A DNA stretch of 33,855 nt from contig CALVUN010000007.1 of the NCBI GenBank assembly GCA_944363595.1, positions 1-33,855 of the forward strand. Reading direction: 5' to 3'. The stretch is from an uncultured Bacilli bacterium. GTDB taxonomy: Bacteria > Bacillota_I > Bacilli_A > RF39 > UBA660. The notes beneath the pieces are model-generated. The model was not told where the DNA came from. It worked only from the letters and a program-made list of their open reading frames with translations, and made no database searches. This document shows, piece after piece, positions 1 to 6,998 of this stretch (position 1 is the stretch's first letter; each line of letters begins with the position of its first letter). The position numbers and the translations under genes are program-made.

Positions 1-197
1 TTCATTGCTTTTTCAAAAACAACCATTGGTTCTTCACCAGTTTTTTCTTTTATTATATCAAAAGATTTATATACAATTTTTTGAGCAATACCTTTTTTAC
101 CATTACTCATAATTTGATTAATTAATTTAGTAACAACTTTAGAATTGTATATAGGATCCGCTAATACATCTCTTTTTTCAGCACGTCTTTTACGCAT
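1..197 (-). CDS. rpsG: 30S ribosomal protein S7 (N-terminal part, runs off the window)
   Basis: The reading frame starts with [10 protein letters not shown] and continues through [10 protein letters not shown] and [11 protein letters not shown] to the window edge, which is the typical S7 N-terminus. About 65 of roughly 156 residues are visible. S7 is a primary 16S rRNA-binding protein that nucleates the head of the 30S subunit and, in E. coli, represses the str operon translationally. The start is the ATG at 195-197, preceded by a strong AAGGAGG ribosome binding site. It lies 35 bases downstream of rpsL on the same strand, the conserved str-operon order. The elongation-factor genes that often follow would be outside the window. 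Identification is secure from sequence and context. Confidence 0.96.
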   Translation of the reverse strand, partial: MRKRRAEKRDVLADPIYNSKVVTKLINQIMSNGKKGIAQKIVYKSFDIIKEKTGEEPMVVFEKAM

Positions 198-232
198 GTT
201 CTTCCTCCTTCCATATTTTATTATTTATTTAT

Positions 233-646
233 TTATTTTTTAGGTCTTTTTGCACCGTATTTTGAACGACCTTGCATACGGTTTTGAACACCAGCAGTAT
301 CCATTGTTCCTCTTATAATGTGATAACGAATACCGATCAAATCTTTAACACGACCACCTCTAATTAAAACAACACTGTGTTCTTGTAGATTGTGTCCTAT
401 TCCAGGAATGTAGCAGTTTACTTCCATACCATTTGATAAACGAACACGGGCTACTTTACGTAATGCTGAGTTTGGTTTCTTTGGTGTTTGAGTTCCAACA
501 CGAGTACATACACCTCTTTTTTGAGGAGAACTTTGCTTTACAGTTTTCTTTTGAATTGAGTTAGTTCTTGTTTGTAATGCAGGTGATTTACTTTTTCTTT
601 TTTTGTCTTTTCTTCCTTTACGAATTATTTGATTAATTGTAGGCAT
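233..646 (-). CDS. rpsL: 30S ribosomal protein S12
   Basis: S12 sits at the decoding centre and controls translational accuracy. The 137-residue length matches Gram-positive S12, which has a longer N-terminal insertion than E. coli S12. Visible hallmarks are [10 protein letters not shown] (residues 41-50), [11 protein letters not shown] (54-64, containing the two decoding-site lysines K56 and K57), [11 protein letters not shown] and GGRVKDL, and the C-terminus [10 protein letters not shown]. Oddly, residue 104, which follows GGRVKDL, is Ile (codon ATC at 335-337) where almost all S12 proteins have Pro (E. coli P90). The start ATG is preceded by AAAGGAGGG. It is the first gene of the operon, read from the promoter at 743-771, with rpsG directly downstream. 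Confidence 0.97.
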   Translation of the reverse strand: MPTINQIIRKGRKDKKRKSKSPALQTRTNSIQKKTVKQSSPQKRGVCTRVGTQTPKKPNSALRKVARVRLSNGMEVNCYIPGIGHNLQEHSVVLIRGGRVKDLIGIRYHIIRGTMDTAGVQNRMQGRSKYGAKRPKK

Positions 647-742
647 TTTAACCCTCCTTTCTTACACATATCCGGGTGTTTCATTATTTGCATAAAAGAT
701 AAGTTCTGTGAATACACAAAACCTAAATTCATGAACGTTATT

Positions 743-771
743 AATATATCACAGATGTTAGTGGATGTCAA
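743..771 (-). promoter_or_regulatory. sigma-A promoter of rpsL-rpsG
   Basis: On the minus strand there is TTGACA, a 17-base spacer and TATATT, with a TG one base upstream of the -10 (extended -10). The predicted transcription start is near 736, leaving a leader of about 90 bases before rpsL. No convincing large leader structure was seen; there is a short ACAC...GTGT hairpin near 662-680. Confidence 0.75.
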
Positions 772-919
772 TTAATTTTGAATAAATTGTTGTGAAATTA
801 AAACAAGTCCATACTTTAATATATTCTATGATATTTTTATTCTTTTTATTTATTATTAATTTTACTTCTATTTTTATTTTTCTTTTATATATTTTAGTGT
901 AAAAGAAAGGAATGATAAA

Positions 920-1183
920 ATGATGGAAACACTTAAAGTTTCAAGTAAATCTAATCCTAATTCAGTAGCGGGAGCTTTAGCTAATGTATTTAGAGAAAAA
1001 GGAACAGTTGAAATACAGGCAATTGGGGCAGGTGCTTTAAACCAAGCTATTAAAGCAATTGCTATTGCTCGTGGGTTTGTAGCTCCTTCAGGAAAAAATT
1101 TGGTTTGTATACCAGCATTTACAGATATTGTTATTGAAGGTGATGAAAGAACAGCAATTAAACTTATTGTTGAAGCTAAATAA
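920..1183 (+). CDS. spoVS: SpoVS-family small DNA/RNA-binding-type protein (stage V sporulation protein S)
   Basis: The 87-residue protein is nearly all SpoVS: METLKVSSKSNPNSVAGALA at the start, then REKGTVEIQAIGAGALNQAI, AIARGFVAPSG and the VIEGDERTAIKLIVEAK-like C-terminus. SpoVS is an Alba-like small protein, needed for late sporulation steps in Bacillus but also found in non-sporulating bacteria, so its presence alone does not show that this organism sporulates. An AAAGG site lies about 9 bases before the ATG at 920; the second ATG at 923 is also possible. It is monocistronic, divergent from rpsL, and ends at a hairpin terminator. No convincing sigma-H or sigma-A promoter was recognised in the AT-rich stretch upstream. 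Confidence 0.95.
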   Translation: MMETLKVSSKSNPNSVAGALANVFREKGTVEIQAIGAGALNQAIKAIAIARGFVAPSGKNLVCIPAFTDIVIEGDERTAIKLIVEAK

Positions 1184-1188
1184 TTAAA

Positions 1189-1226
1189 GGACATAAAGTA
1201 TATTATATTATGCTTTATGTCTTTTT
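1189..1226 (+). terminator. Rho-independent terminator of spoVS (possibly bidirectional)
   Basis: A perfect 9-bp stem (GACATAAAG at 1190-1198 with CTTTATGTC at 1213-1221) is followed by a run of T. It sits between convergent spoVS and capA-like genes, so it may also stop transcription on the minus strand, although the T-run there is weaker. Confidence 0.8.
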
Positions 1227-1237
1227 ATAAATATGTA

Positions 1238-2548
1238 TTAATTTGTTTTAAGAATGTTTCCATTGTCATCTAGTATGGCATTAATAGACCAACTATTCAT
1301 ATTATTGATGGTAGTGCTATAATTTTCATCATATAATAATGTTGTTTTGTAGTTAGCTTGGTGACAGGGAATAAATTGGTATGATAAAGTCCCGTCATCA
1401 TGAATATTCATGGACAATATTCCTGTATCTTTATTTTCTCGATTAAAAATAAAATCTCCTAAGTTATATGCTATTAATTTGTCATTATAGTATTCCATTC
1501 CTTGAAGAACATGAGCATGACTTCCAACGATTAAATCAGCTCCAGCATCAATATATTGTTTACCTGTATCAATTTGGACTTGTTCTAAGTTATGTGAATC
1601 TTCTTTGCCCCAGTGAATTAATAAGATTACATAGTCGCTTTCTTGTTTAGTCTTACTAATAACAGATATTAATTCTTCAGGGTTATAACATCTAAAAACG
1701 CCACTTTGAGTTTCAGTTGCCTCTGGAGTTAAAATGTTTTTTTCAGCTCTTGTTGCGGATATAAAGGCTACTTTGTATCCATTTATAATATAATAATATG
1801 GCTTTTGGGCTTCTTGTTTGTTTTTTCCAGCTCCGATGCGAGCAATATTTGCATTATCTAAAGTTTCTAAGGTATCTAGAAATGCTTCTTCACCAAAATC
1901 ATACACATGGTTATTGGCTAATGATACTAAATCAACACCCATTTCGTGGTAAATTGAGACGCGTTCAGGATTACCACGGAAAGTGTAATATTTATTTGCT
2001 AATGGCGTGCCACGATTACTAAAAGTAAATTCGTTATTTGCAACCATTATATCAGCATTTTGCATAGTGGTAACTACTTCTTCAGATAAAATTCCATATA
2101 CACCTTCTTGTCTACTATCATAGTATGGCATAATATCAAAATTATCAGCAAGAGATATATCACCCACAAAATTAATCGTTGATTTTTCTTTGTTATTATC
2201 TATTATTTGAATATTATTTTTTTCTTTATAATTATTTTGATATAAGTCATATAATACTTGTAGGGAATTTCCTGTTAAATCATGCCATGTTTGAATTTGA
2301 TAAGTGTTTTTTTTCAGCTCATTTTTCAAATTAATTAGAGTTTGTTTGTGATAATTTTGTTCAATCCAAATTAAAAAGTTTTCATCAATATATGGACTTT
2401 CTAGATTATAAGTTAATAGTTCGTTTATAATATTTTCTTGGGTTTTTTCTGGCTTTTCTTCTTGTAATTCACTTGCATAGCTTCGTGATACGAATGTTAA
2501 AATGATAAATGCTATTATAATTATGATTATATAAATTTTTTTGAACAT
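1238..2548 (-). CDS. CapA-family (PGA_cap) membrane-anchored metallophosphatase-like protein
   Basis: The protein has 436 residues, with an N-terminal signal-anchor (about 5-22) and then a CapA/PGA_cap domain from about residue 125 to 400. Conserved motifs are visible in order: FVGD (127-130), NNE (171-173), LANNH (210-214), IHWG (311-314) and VGSHAHVLQG (341-350), followed by a YNLGDF motif. These form the calcineurin-like metal site of the family. CapA/PgsA proteins take part in poly-gamma-glutamate synthesis or export, but the capB and capC synthetase genes are absent here, so the actual substrate is unknown. The gene is the last of the local minus-strand group, has an AGGAG site 7 bases before the ATG, and has its own near-consensus promoter. 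Confidence 0.88.
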   Translation of the reverse strand: MFKKIYIIIIIIAFIILTFVSRSYASELQEEKPEKTQENIINELLTYNLESPYIDENFLIWIEQNYHKQTLINLKNELKKNTYQIQTWHDLTGNSLQVLYDLYQNNYKEKNNIQIIDNNKEKSTINFVGDISLADNFDIMPYYDSRQEGVYGILSEEVVTTMQNADIMVANNEFTFSNRGTPLANKYYTFRGNPERVSIYHEMGVDLVSLANNHVYDFGEEAFLDTLETLDNANIARIGAGKNKQEAQKPYYYIINGYKVAFISATRAEKNILTPEATETQSGVFRCYNPEELISVISKTKQESDYVILLIHWGKEDSHNLEQVQIDTGKQYIDAGADLIVGSHAHVLQGMEYYNDKLIAYNLGDFIFNRENKDTGILSMNIHDDGTLSYQFIPCHQANYKTTLLYDENYSTTINNMNSWSINAILDDNGNILKTN

Positions 2549-2591
2549 ATTTATACTCCTATTACAAATTTATAAGTTTTTTATTAATTTA

Positions 2592-2620
2592 ATTATAGCA
2601 TTTATATTTTTTTTAGTAAA
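2592..2620 (-). promoter_or_regulatory. sigma-A promoter of the capA-like gene
   Basis: TTTACT, a 17-base spacer and a perfect TATAAT on the minus strand, with the predicted start near 2585, about 37 bases before the ATG. Confidence 0.7.
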
Positions 2621-2710
2621 GATATATTTATGATAAATATTTTAGGGTCTTTTATTTATGTCATACTCAAGTGATAAAATATATTACACAATCATTTTTT
2701 GTTATTTTTG

Positions 2711-2747
2711 ATTATTAAAAAAGCATCAATTAAGTACTGATGCTTTT
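2711..2747 (-). terminator. Rho-independent terminator of the htrA-like gene
   Basis: A perfect 10-bp stem (AAAAGCATCA at 2719-2728 with TGATGCTTTT at 2738-2747) is followed on the minus strand by a T-run. The stem overlaps the stop codon of the protease gene. Confidence 0.85.
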
Positions 2748-4035
2748 ATGCTGTCGGCTTACTACTTGTTAATTTAACTTTAACAGTATGCTCTTGATTA
2801 TTGCGGTAGTAAGTAATTTTTATTTCATCACCGACATCATGTTTATATAATTGGTAACGGAAGTAAGCACTACTAGATATTTTGACATCATCGATAGCAG
2901 TGATTATATCACCTGCTTGTAGGCCTGCATCGGAAGCTGGTGAATTGTCTTCAACACTATTGACATAGACACCTTCAGTTACATTACTGTTATTATTTGG
3001 CCTAAATAGAGTATTTGCTTCTAAGTCATACATACTTATTCCTAAATATGGTCTTTCAATTTGTTCACCAGAAATGAAACTTTCTGCATATTCTAAAGCT
3101 GTTTCAATGGGAATAGCGAAGCCCATACCTTCAATTGAAGATGAAGCTAATTTCATATTTGTAATACCTATTACTTCGCCATTAGCATTGCATAAAGGAC
3201 CACCACTGTTACCTGAATTTATCGCTGTATCTGTCTGTAAAACATTCATGACATAGTCACTATTGCCAGTACCATTTAGAGATACTTCGACAAGACGATC
3301 TTTTCCAGATAAGATACCTCTTGTAACGCTCCATGAATATACTTCATAATCTAAAGGTGCTCCAACTGCAAATGTGGTATCCCCTACTCGCATATCTTCA
3401 CTTGATCCTAACTGGGCGACGGAGATTATTTTTGATTTATCAATGGATAAAACAGCAATATCGGAATAAGTATCACTACCTATGACAGTTACTTTTTCGG
3501 TTGTATTGTCAGTAAATGTTACTCTTACTTCTGTTGCATTACTGATAACGTGATTATTGGTCATTATATATGCTTTGCTATTATCTGTTTTGAAAACAAA
3601 ACCTGTTCCTGTTGCTATTAGAGTGTCATTATTGTAACTTTCAACAACGACAACAGAATCATATACTTTAGCAACAGATTCGGCAATACCATTATCAGTG
3701 ATGCTAACATTACGGTATGAGGTTATTTCACCATCATCGTTAATAATAGGAAAGAAATATATTAGTCCATACATTAATCCTGAACCTAGGAAGAAAGTTA
3801 TTAAGGAAATTATTATTGTCTTGCTAATAGAGGACATAGGACGATGTTCCTTAATTTTTTTATTACTTTTTGCTTTTTTCTCTTTATTATTTATTTTTTC
3901 TTCGATATTTTTTTCTTCGATATTTTTTTCTTCTAATGGTTCTATTTTTTTACCACATTCAGTACAAAAATTGGCATTTTTATCTATTGGGGTGCCACAA
4001 TAAGGGCATGTTATTTTTTCATTTTTTATTGTCAT
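2746..4035 (-). CDS. htrA: HtrA/DegP-type membrane serine protease with N-terminal zinc ribbon and C-terminal PDZ domain
   Basis: A 429-residue quality-control protease of the outer membrane face. In order it has: a cytoplasmic zinc ribbon (Cys10, 13, 24, 27, as CPYC and CTEC); a charged low-complexity linker rich in E and K; one transmembrane helix (about 73-95); a trypsin-like domain with catalytic His162 (TNNHV), Asp192 (SDIAVL) and Ser277 (GNSGGP); and one PDZ domain (about 325-425, with YLGI at its start). The zinc ribbon before the membrane anchor is not part of classical HtrA, but similar fusions occur in Bacillota. It lies directly downstream of a sensor kinase/regulator pair, as htrA does in CiaRH-type regulons, so regulation by that pair is a reasonable inference. 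The ATG is preceded by AAAGGAG. Confidence 0.93.
   Translation of the reverse strand: MTIKNEKITCPYCGTPIDKNANFCTECGKKIEPLEEKNIEEKNIEEKINNKEKKAKSNKKIKEHRPMSSISKTIIISLITFFLGSGLMYGLIYFFPIINDDGEITSYRNVSITDNGIAESVAKVYDSVVVVESYNNDTLIATGTGFVFKTDNSKAYIMTNNHVISNATEVRVTFTDNTTEKVTVIGSDTYSDIAVLSIDKSKIISVAQLGSSEDMRVGDTTFAVGAPLDYEVYSWSVTRGILSGKDRLVEVSLNGTGNSDYVMNVLQTDTAINSGNSGGPLCNANGEVIGITNMKLASSSIEGMGFAIPIETALEYAESFISGEQIERPYLGISMYDLEANTLFRPNNNSNVTEGVYVNSVEDNSPASDAGLQAGDIITAIDDVKISSSAYFRYQLYKHDVGDEIKITYYRNNQEHTVKVKLTSSKPTA
3901..3930. repeat. 15-bp tandem duplication inside htrA
   Basis: Two identical, adjacent 15-base units (3901-3915 and 3916-3930) encode a repeated EKNIE pentapeptide in the linker between the zinc ribbon and the membrane helix. 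The repeat preserves frame, so copy-number changes would only alter linker length. Confidence 0.85.
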
Positions 4036-4073
4036 ATAAAAACTCCTTTCTTTTAAATATATGTTTAATATAT

Positions 4074-4101
4074 ATTATAAAACTTGAAATTTTATTGAAA
4101 A
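4074..4101 (-). promoter_or_regulatory. Possible promoter of htrA
   Basis: A perfect TATAAT with a weak TTTTCA 16 bases upstream, in the 88-base gap between the sensor kinase and htrA. It suggests htrA can be transcribed independently of the kinase operon, perhaps with an activator. Confidence 0.4.
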
Positions 4102-4123
4102 AAGTAGCTTTTATTTAACTTAT

Positions 4124-5314
4124 TTATAATATTACTTTAAATGTTGTCCACCCGTCAGAACAGTTTACTTTAATTTGACCTTGATGATTAGTAACAATTG
4201 ATTTGGCAATAGATAAACCTAGACCATAGCGTTTTTCACTACGATGATGGGATTCATCAACACGATAGAAACGATCAAATATTTTGTCTTGATCTTCTTT
4301 AGGAATGGGTTTACCTTGATTTTTAACAAATAATTCAATGTGATTCTTGTTTTGGACTAAGCTTACAATTATTTGCTTATTATTACTTGTATGTTTTATT
4401 GCATTATCTAATAATATTGATACTAATTCTCTTATGGATTTGTCATCACATTTATATGTTATATTTTTTTCGATATGATATTCTAGCTTGATATGGTTTT
4501 CAAATGCTACACTTTCAAAAGGCATTACACTAGATGTTACGATATCACTTAAATTTTCCATAATTAATTTTTTTTCTTTAATGTTATCGGCTTTGGCTAA
4601 GTTAAGTAAATCGTTTACTAATGATGACATTTTGCTTGTTTCATTTTGAATATATGTTAACCATTTATTGTTCCCAATTTGAGTTGTTAATAAATCACAA
4701 TTGGCACTGATAATAGTAAGTGGTGTTTTTAATTCATGTGAGGCATCAGATATGAATTGTTTTTGCTTATTAATATTTTCTTCAATGGGCTTAATTAACC
4801 ATTTTGATAGATATGATGCTAAGAAGAAGATGAGAAAGCAACCACTGATACTAAAGATTATAGAAAATAATATGACATTTAAAATATGTTTATCGGCAAC
4901 ATAATTATCCATGAATATTATGATATCATAATTGTTTTCTTTAGTGGCAATATATAATAGATGGTCTTTACGTCCTTCTTTAGTATTGCTGTTAATTATT
5001 TGATTAGTATAATTTATAATTTGATCATTGGTATAGCGGCTATCAATATTGCTTTTTAAGATACTTGCTTGATTAATAGGATTTATTAAAACGATGTAAT
5101 AATCATTTGAACCAATAATGGTATTTTCATCAAAATTATCGGTATATGGCTCTTCTTTTAGAATATAGTTTGATAATTTTTCTAAATGAAATGCTGATTC
5201 TTCGTTACTATTATGGATATTCATGATGTTAACAATAATTAGAATAAATATTAGAACAATACTTAGGGAAAGAGAAATGATAAGAGTTAATTTGGTATGA
5301 AGTTTTTTAATCAT
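4124..5314 (-). CDS. Sensor histidine kinase (CiaH/BaeS-like, two membrane helices)
   Basis: With the start at 5312-5314 the protein has 396 residues. This start is preferred over the GAGGTT-less one at 5341 because GAGG lies 6-7 bases upstream and gives the usual short overlap with the regulator gene. It has TM1 (about 8-31), a roughly 110-residue extracellular sensor loop, TM2 (about 146-168), a HisKA domain with H193 in ASHELKTPLT, and a HATPase domain with the N-box DNAIKHT and a G-box YGLGLSIAKS. It should phosphorylate the regulator encoded just upstream. The signal is unknown; the loop has no recognised domain. The htrA gene downstream suggests envelope stress, as for CiaRH, but orthology cannot be settled from the sequence alone. 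Confidence 0.9.
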   Translation of the reverse strand: MIKKLHTKLTLIISLSLSIVLIFILIIVNIMNIHNSNEESAFHLEKLSNYILKEEPYTDNFDENTIIGSNDYYIVLINPINQASILKSNIDSRYTNDQIINYTNQIINSNTKEGRKDHLLYIATKENNYDIIIFMDNYVADKHILNVILFSIIFSISGCFLIFFLASYLSKWLIKPIEENINKQKQFISDASHELKTPLTIISANCDLLTTQIGNNKWLTYIQNETSKMSSLVNDLLNLAKADNIKEKKLIMENLSDIVTSSVMPFESVAFENHIKLEYHIEKNITYKCDDKSIRELVSILLDNAIKHTSNNKQIIVSLVQNKNHIELFVKNQGKPIPKEDQDKIFDRFYRVDESHHRSEKRYGLGLSIAKSIVTNHQGQIKVNCSDGWTTFKVIL

Positions 5315-5993
5315 TTTGAACCTCAATAATGTAACCAACATTTCTTATGGCTTTAATTCGTACTTTTGATTCAATAAAATTAATTTTTTTTCTTAGAAAT
5401 GAAACATAGACTTCAGCGTTGTTATACTCTAAATCATAGCCTTCAAATCCCCATATTTTTTCTACTATTTGTTCTTTAGTAACTGCAATATTTTGATTAG
5501 CTATTAGATATTCTAAAAGTAAATATTCTTTTAATCCTAATTTGATGCTTTTATGATTAGTAAGACATGTTATAGTACATGTTTTACTATCTAATTCTAA
5601 ATCACCAAATGTTGGCTTATTTAGTATTATATTGCCTTTTCTTCTTGTTAATGCTTTTATTCTTGCTAATAATTCTTTAGTATTAAATGGTTTTGTTAGA
5701 TAGTCATCGGCCCCATTTTCAAATCCTTCTAATTTATCTGCTAGTTCTGATTTTGCTGTCAACATTAGAATGGGTGTCATTATTTTGGCTTCTCTTATTT
5801 GTTTTAATACTTCAAAACCATTTAATTTTGGTAACATTACATCTAATATTATTAAATCATAGATGTTCGTCAAAGCTTGATTTAAACCCTCTAATCCATC
5901 TGTAGCTATATCAGAAAGATAATTTTCTTTTTTTAATGTTTCTCTTAGTACATCGGCAAGAGAATATTCATCTTCTATTATTAATATGCGCAT
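5307..5993 (-). CDS. OmpR-family response regulator (CiaR-like)
   Basis: A 228-residue protein with a receiver domain (acidic pocket EDE at 7-9, phospho-acceptor D51 in LDVMLP, K101 in TKPF) and a C-terminal OmpR-type winged helix. The winged helix contains WGFEGYD and AEVYVSFLRKKI followed by RNVGY, a pattern shared with CiaR-type regulators. It is the first gene of the unit: the kinase start overlaps its stop by 8 bases, which implies translational coupling. An AAAAGGTGAT site precedes the ATG. It has an extended -10 promoter close upstream, and a stronger distant promoter at 6289-6318 points toward it through a structured region. Confidence 0.92.
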   Translation of the reverse strand: MRILIIEDEYSLADVLRETLKKENYLSDIATDGLEGLNQALTNIYDLIILDVMLPKLNGFEVLKQIREAKIMTPILMLTAKSELADKLEGFENGADDYLTKPFNTKELLARIKALTRRKGNIILNKPTFGDLELDSKTCTITCLTNHKSIKLGLKEYLLLEYLIANQNIAVTKEQIVEKIWGFEGYDLEYNNAEVYVSFLRKKINFIESKVRIKAIRNVGYIIEVQND

Positions 5994-6017
5994 ATAATCA
6001 CCTTTTTTCTAAATAAT

Positions 6018-6026
6018 ATTATACCA
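6018..6026 (-). promoter_or_regulatory. Extended -10 promoter of the regulator/kinase operon
   Basis: TGGTATAAT on the minus strand (TG-n-TATAAT) lies 25 bases before the start codon. No good -35 was seen, which would fit an activated promoter. Confidence 0.55.
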
Positions 6027-6090
6027 TATTTCTTGGAAAAGTAATTATATGTAAATATACAAATAGACTTGTCATTATTGTTACATACAT

Positions 6091-6164
6091 ATTAGTCTTC
6101 CTACTTCACAGATAGAGTAACCTCTATTCTCCATAGGCTTAAATTCCGATGGTCGCCACCGTAC
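6091..6164 (-). ncRNA. Structured RNA resembling an IS200/IS605 omegaRNA (right-end scaffold); 5S rRNA remnant is the alternative
   Basis: This GC-richer island stands out in an AT-rich gap. Read on the minus strand it has a 6-bp hairpin with a CGA loop (CGGUGG/CCAUCG, one G-U pair that would be an A-C mismatch on the other strand, so the minus strand is the RNA). Then come AAGCCUAUGGAG, a perfect ATAGAG/CTCTAT hairpin, and CUGUGAAGUAGGAAG. From memory, the order 'AAGCC-GUGGAG ... hairpin ... CUGUGAAGCAGGAAG' is typical of the 3' scaffold of TnpB-associated elements. A 5-bp AGACT/AGTCT stem follows (6064-6098). The 3' part also resembles the 5S rRNA 3' half, but the 5' strand of 5S helix I and the middle are missing. 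Confidence 0.5.
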
Positions 6165-6223
6165 TTTTTCTTTTTTTCCTATTTTTCTTTAATATTTTTC
6201 TTTAATATTGTAATTTTAATTTT

Positions 6224-6253
6224 TTAAATACTGTGTTTATGCTTAGCTTTCAT
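6224..6253 (-). pseudogene. Nine-codon frame after a strong ribosome binding site; possible tnpA start remnant
   Basis: ATG at 6251-6253 encodes MKAKHKHSI and then a stop. An AAAGGAGG site (6273-6279) lies about 20 bases upstream, too far for this ATG but well placed for an ATA codon 12 bases before it, as if an original start had mutated. In the next frame the codons continue as VFKKLKLQY. Y1 transposases commonly begin with an H-S-V/I-x-x-L-x-Y-H pattern, so the two frames together look like a frameshifted TnpA N-terminus. The similarity is short and may be chance. Confidence 0.3.
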
Positions 6254-6288
6254 TATATGTTTTATAGTTAAACCTCCTTTGCAAATTA

Positions 6289-6318
6289 AGTATACTATAT
6301 AGAACATTTGTTTGTCAA
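6289..6318 (-). promoter_or_regulatory. Strong sigma-A promoter reading into the structured RNA
   Basis: Perfect TTGACA, an 18-base spacer and TATACT on the minus strand. No intact gene follows for 290 bases. Its transcript would cover the tiny frame and the omegaRNA-like structure, then run toward the response regulator gene at 5993. Confidence 0.65.
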
Positions 6319-6610
6319 TACAAAAGTTAAATTTTTTTAATTATGGGAAAATTTACATAATTTATATGTAATAATTGTTCTTATGATATTTTTTTTGTGA
6401 AATATAAGTTTTTATTTTTATAAATTTTATATAATAGGATTTTAGATTTTCAGTTTAATATGTCTTTCTATATTGAATATTGGCTAAGTTTGGATAAAAA
6501 AATTATTTGATGGCTTTAATTTTATTTAATTTTTATAATGTTTTTTAAATGATAATGATAACGATAAAGCTATTATATTAATTAGTGCTAAAATTTTATA
6601 TATAATTTTA
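6319..6610. other. AT-rich gap with no gene
   Basis: No reading frame with a ribosome binding site or recognisable protein was found. The only patterned stretch is a triple GATAAT-like array at 6551-6568 (GATAAT, GATAAC, GATAAA), which superficially resembles a Fur box. No promoter or iron gene is attached to it, so it is noted but not called. Confidence 0.4.
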
Positions 6611-6640
6611 TTAAATAAAAGGAGCTAGTAAAAACTAGTC
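6611..6640 (-). terminator. Weak terminator after the YxeA-like gene
   Basis: A 6-bp stem (GCTAGT/ACTAGT with one wobble pair, 6624-6629 and 6634-6639) is followed on the minus strand by CTCCTTTTATTT. It is placed correctly at the end of the Bce-like operon, but the stem is short. Confidence 0.4.
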
Positions 6641-6987
6641 TATTTATTATAATATTCTTGTACTTTAGGGGGTAATTTATCGAATTGTACTTCTTTCCAA
6701 GATTTAACTCCTCTAGTTAACATTACGTCTAACTTTAAATAAGCATCTTCTTTTAATTCTCTACTTGTTTTGAAAGTTATTTCTTTTTCTTTTCCATTTT
6801 CATTATAAGCATCTAGTGTATATTCATACCTCATATCACCAGAATCTAACACTTCTACCTTAGTATTATCTATTTGAGTATAATATATAGATTCTTGATA
6901 AAATAGTAACCAAAACACAAGGAAGAATACTGCTATAACAATTACAACACCAACCCCTGTGAATATTTTACCTTTAATACTTTCCAT
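6640..6987 (-). CDS. YxeA-like (DUF1093) small secreted or anchored protein
   Basis: A 115-residue protein: an N-terminal membrane segment (about 9-30) and a small extracellular beta domain. The order YYTQIDN, MRYEYTLDAYNENGKEKEI, then LKEDAYLKLDV and KSWKEVQFDKLP matches the YxeA/DUF1093 family. YxeA-like proteins (OB-fold-like) are often encoded next to Bce-type ABC transporters in Bacillota, and this one is the last gene of such a cluster. Function is unknown; a role at the cell surface during peptide-antibiotic stress is inferred from context only. The ATG at 6985-6987 follows an AGGAGG site, 11 bases after the preceding gene. Confidence 0.75.
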   Translation of the reverse strand: MESIKGKIFTGVGVVIVIAVFFLVFWLLFYQESIYYTQIDNTKVEVLDSGDMRYEYTLDAYNENGKEKEITFKTSRELKEDAYLKLDVMLTRGVKSWKEVQFDKLPPKVQEYYNK

Positions 6988-6998
6988 TTAATTTCCTC

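Larger units (their letters stand above)
6091..6318 (-). mobile_element. Possible decayed or non-autonomous IS200/IS605-type element
   Basis: Inferred from three things in order on the minus strand: a strong promoter (6289-6318); a good ribosome binding site followed by a very short reading frame that resembles the start of a Y1 transposase; and an omegaRNA-like right-end structure. No transposase or TnpB domain remains. Boundaries are uncertain, because left-end and right-end cleavage motifs could not be defined. The element would be a relic, or a small derivative mobilised in trans. Confidence 0.4.

Noticed and set aside
874-1194. 106-codon minus-strand frame over spoVS
   Set aside because: It is the shadow of spoVS, lacks a ribosome binding site, and spoVS on the other strand is unmistakable.
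6091-6164. 5S rRNA gene
   Set aside because: The 3' part resembles the 5S 3' half, but the 5' strand of helix I and about 40 central bases are missing and no 16S or 23S genes are nearby; an omegaRNA-like right end explains the promoter and tiny frame better. Kept only as an alternative.
6551-6568. Fur box (GATAAT triple repeat)
   Set aside because: No promoter overlaps it, no iron-related gene follows, and GATAA-like strings are frequent in such AT-rich DNA.
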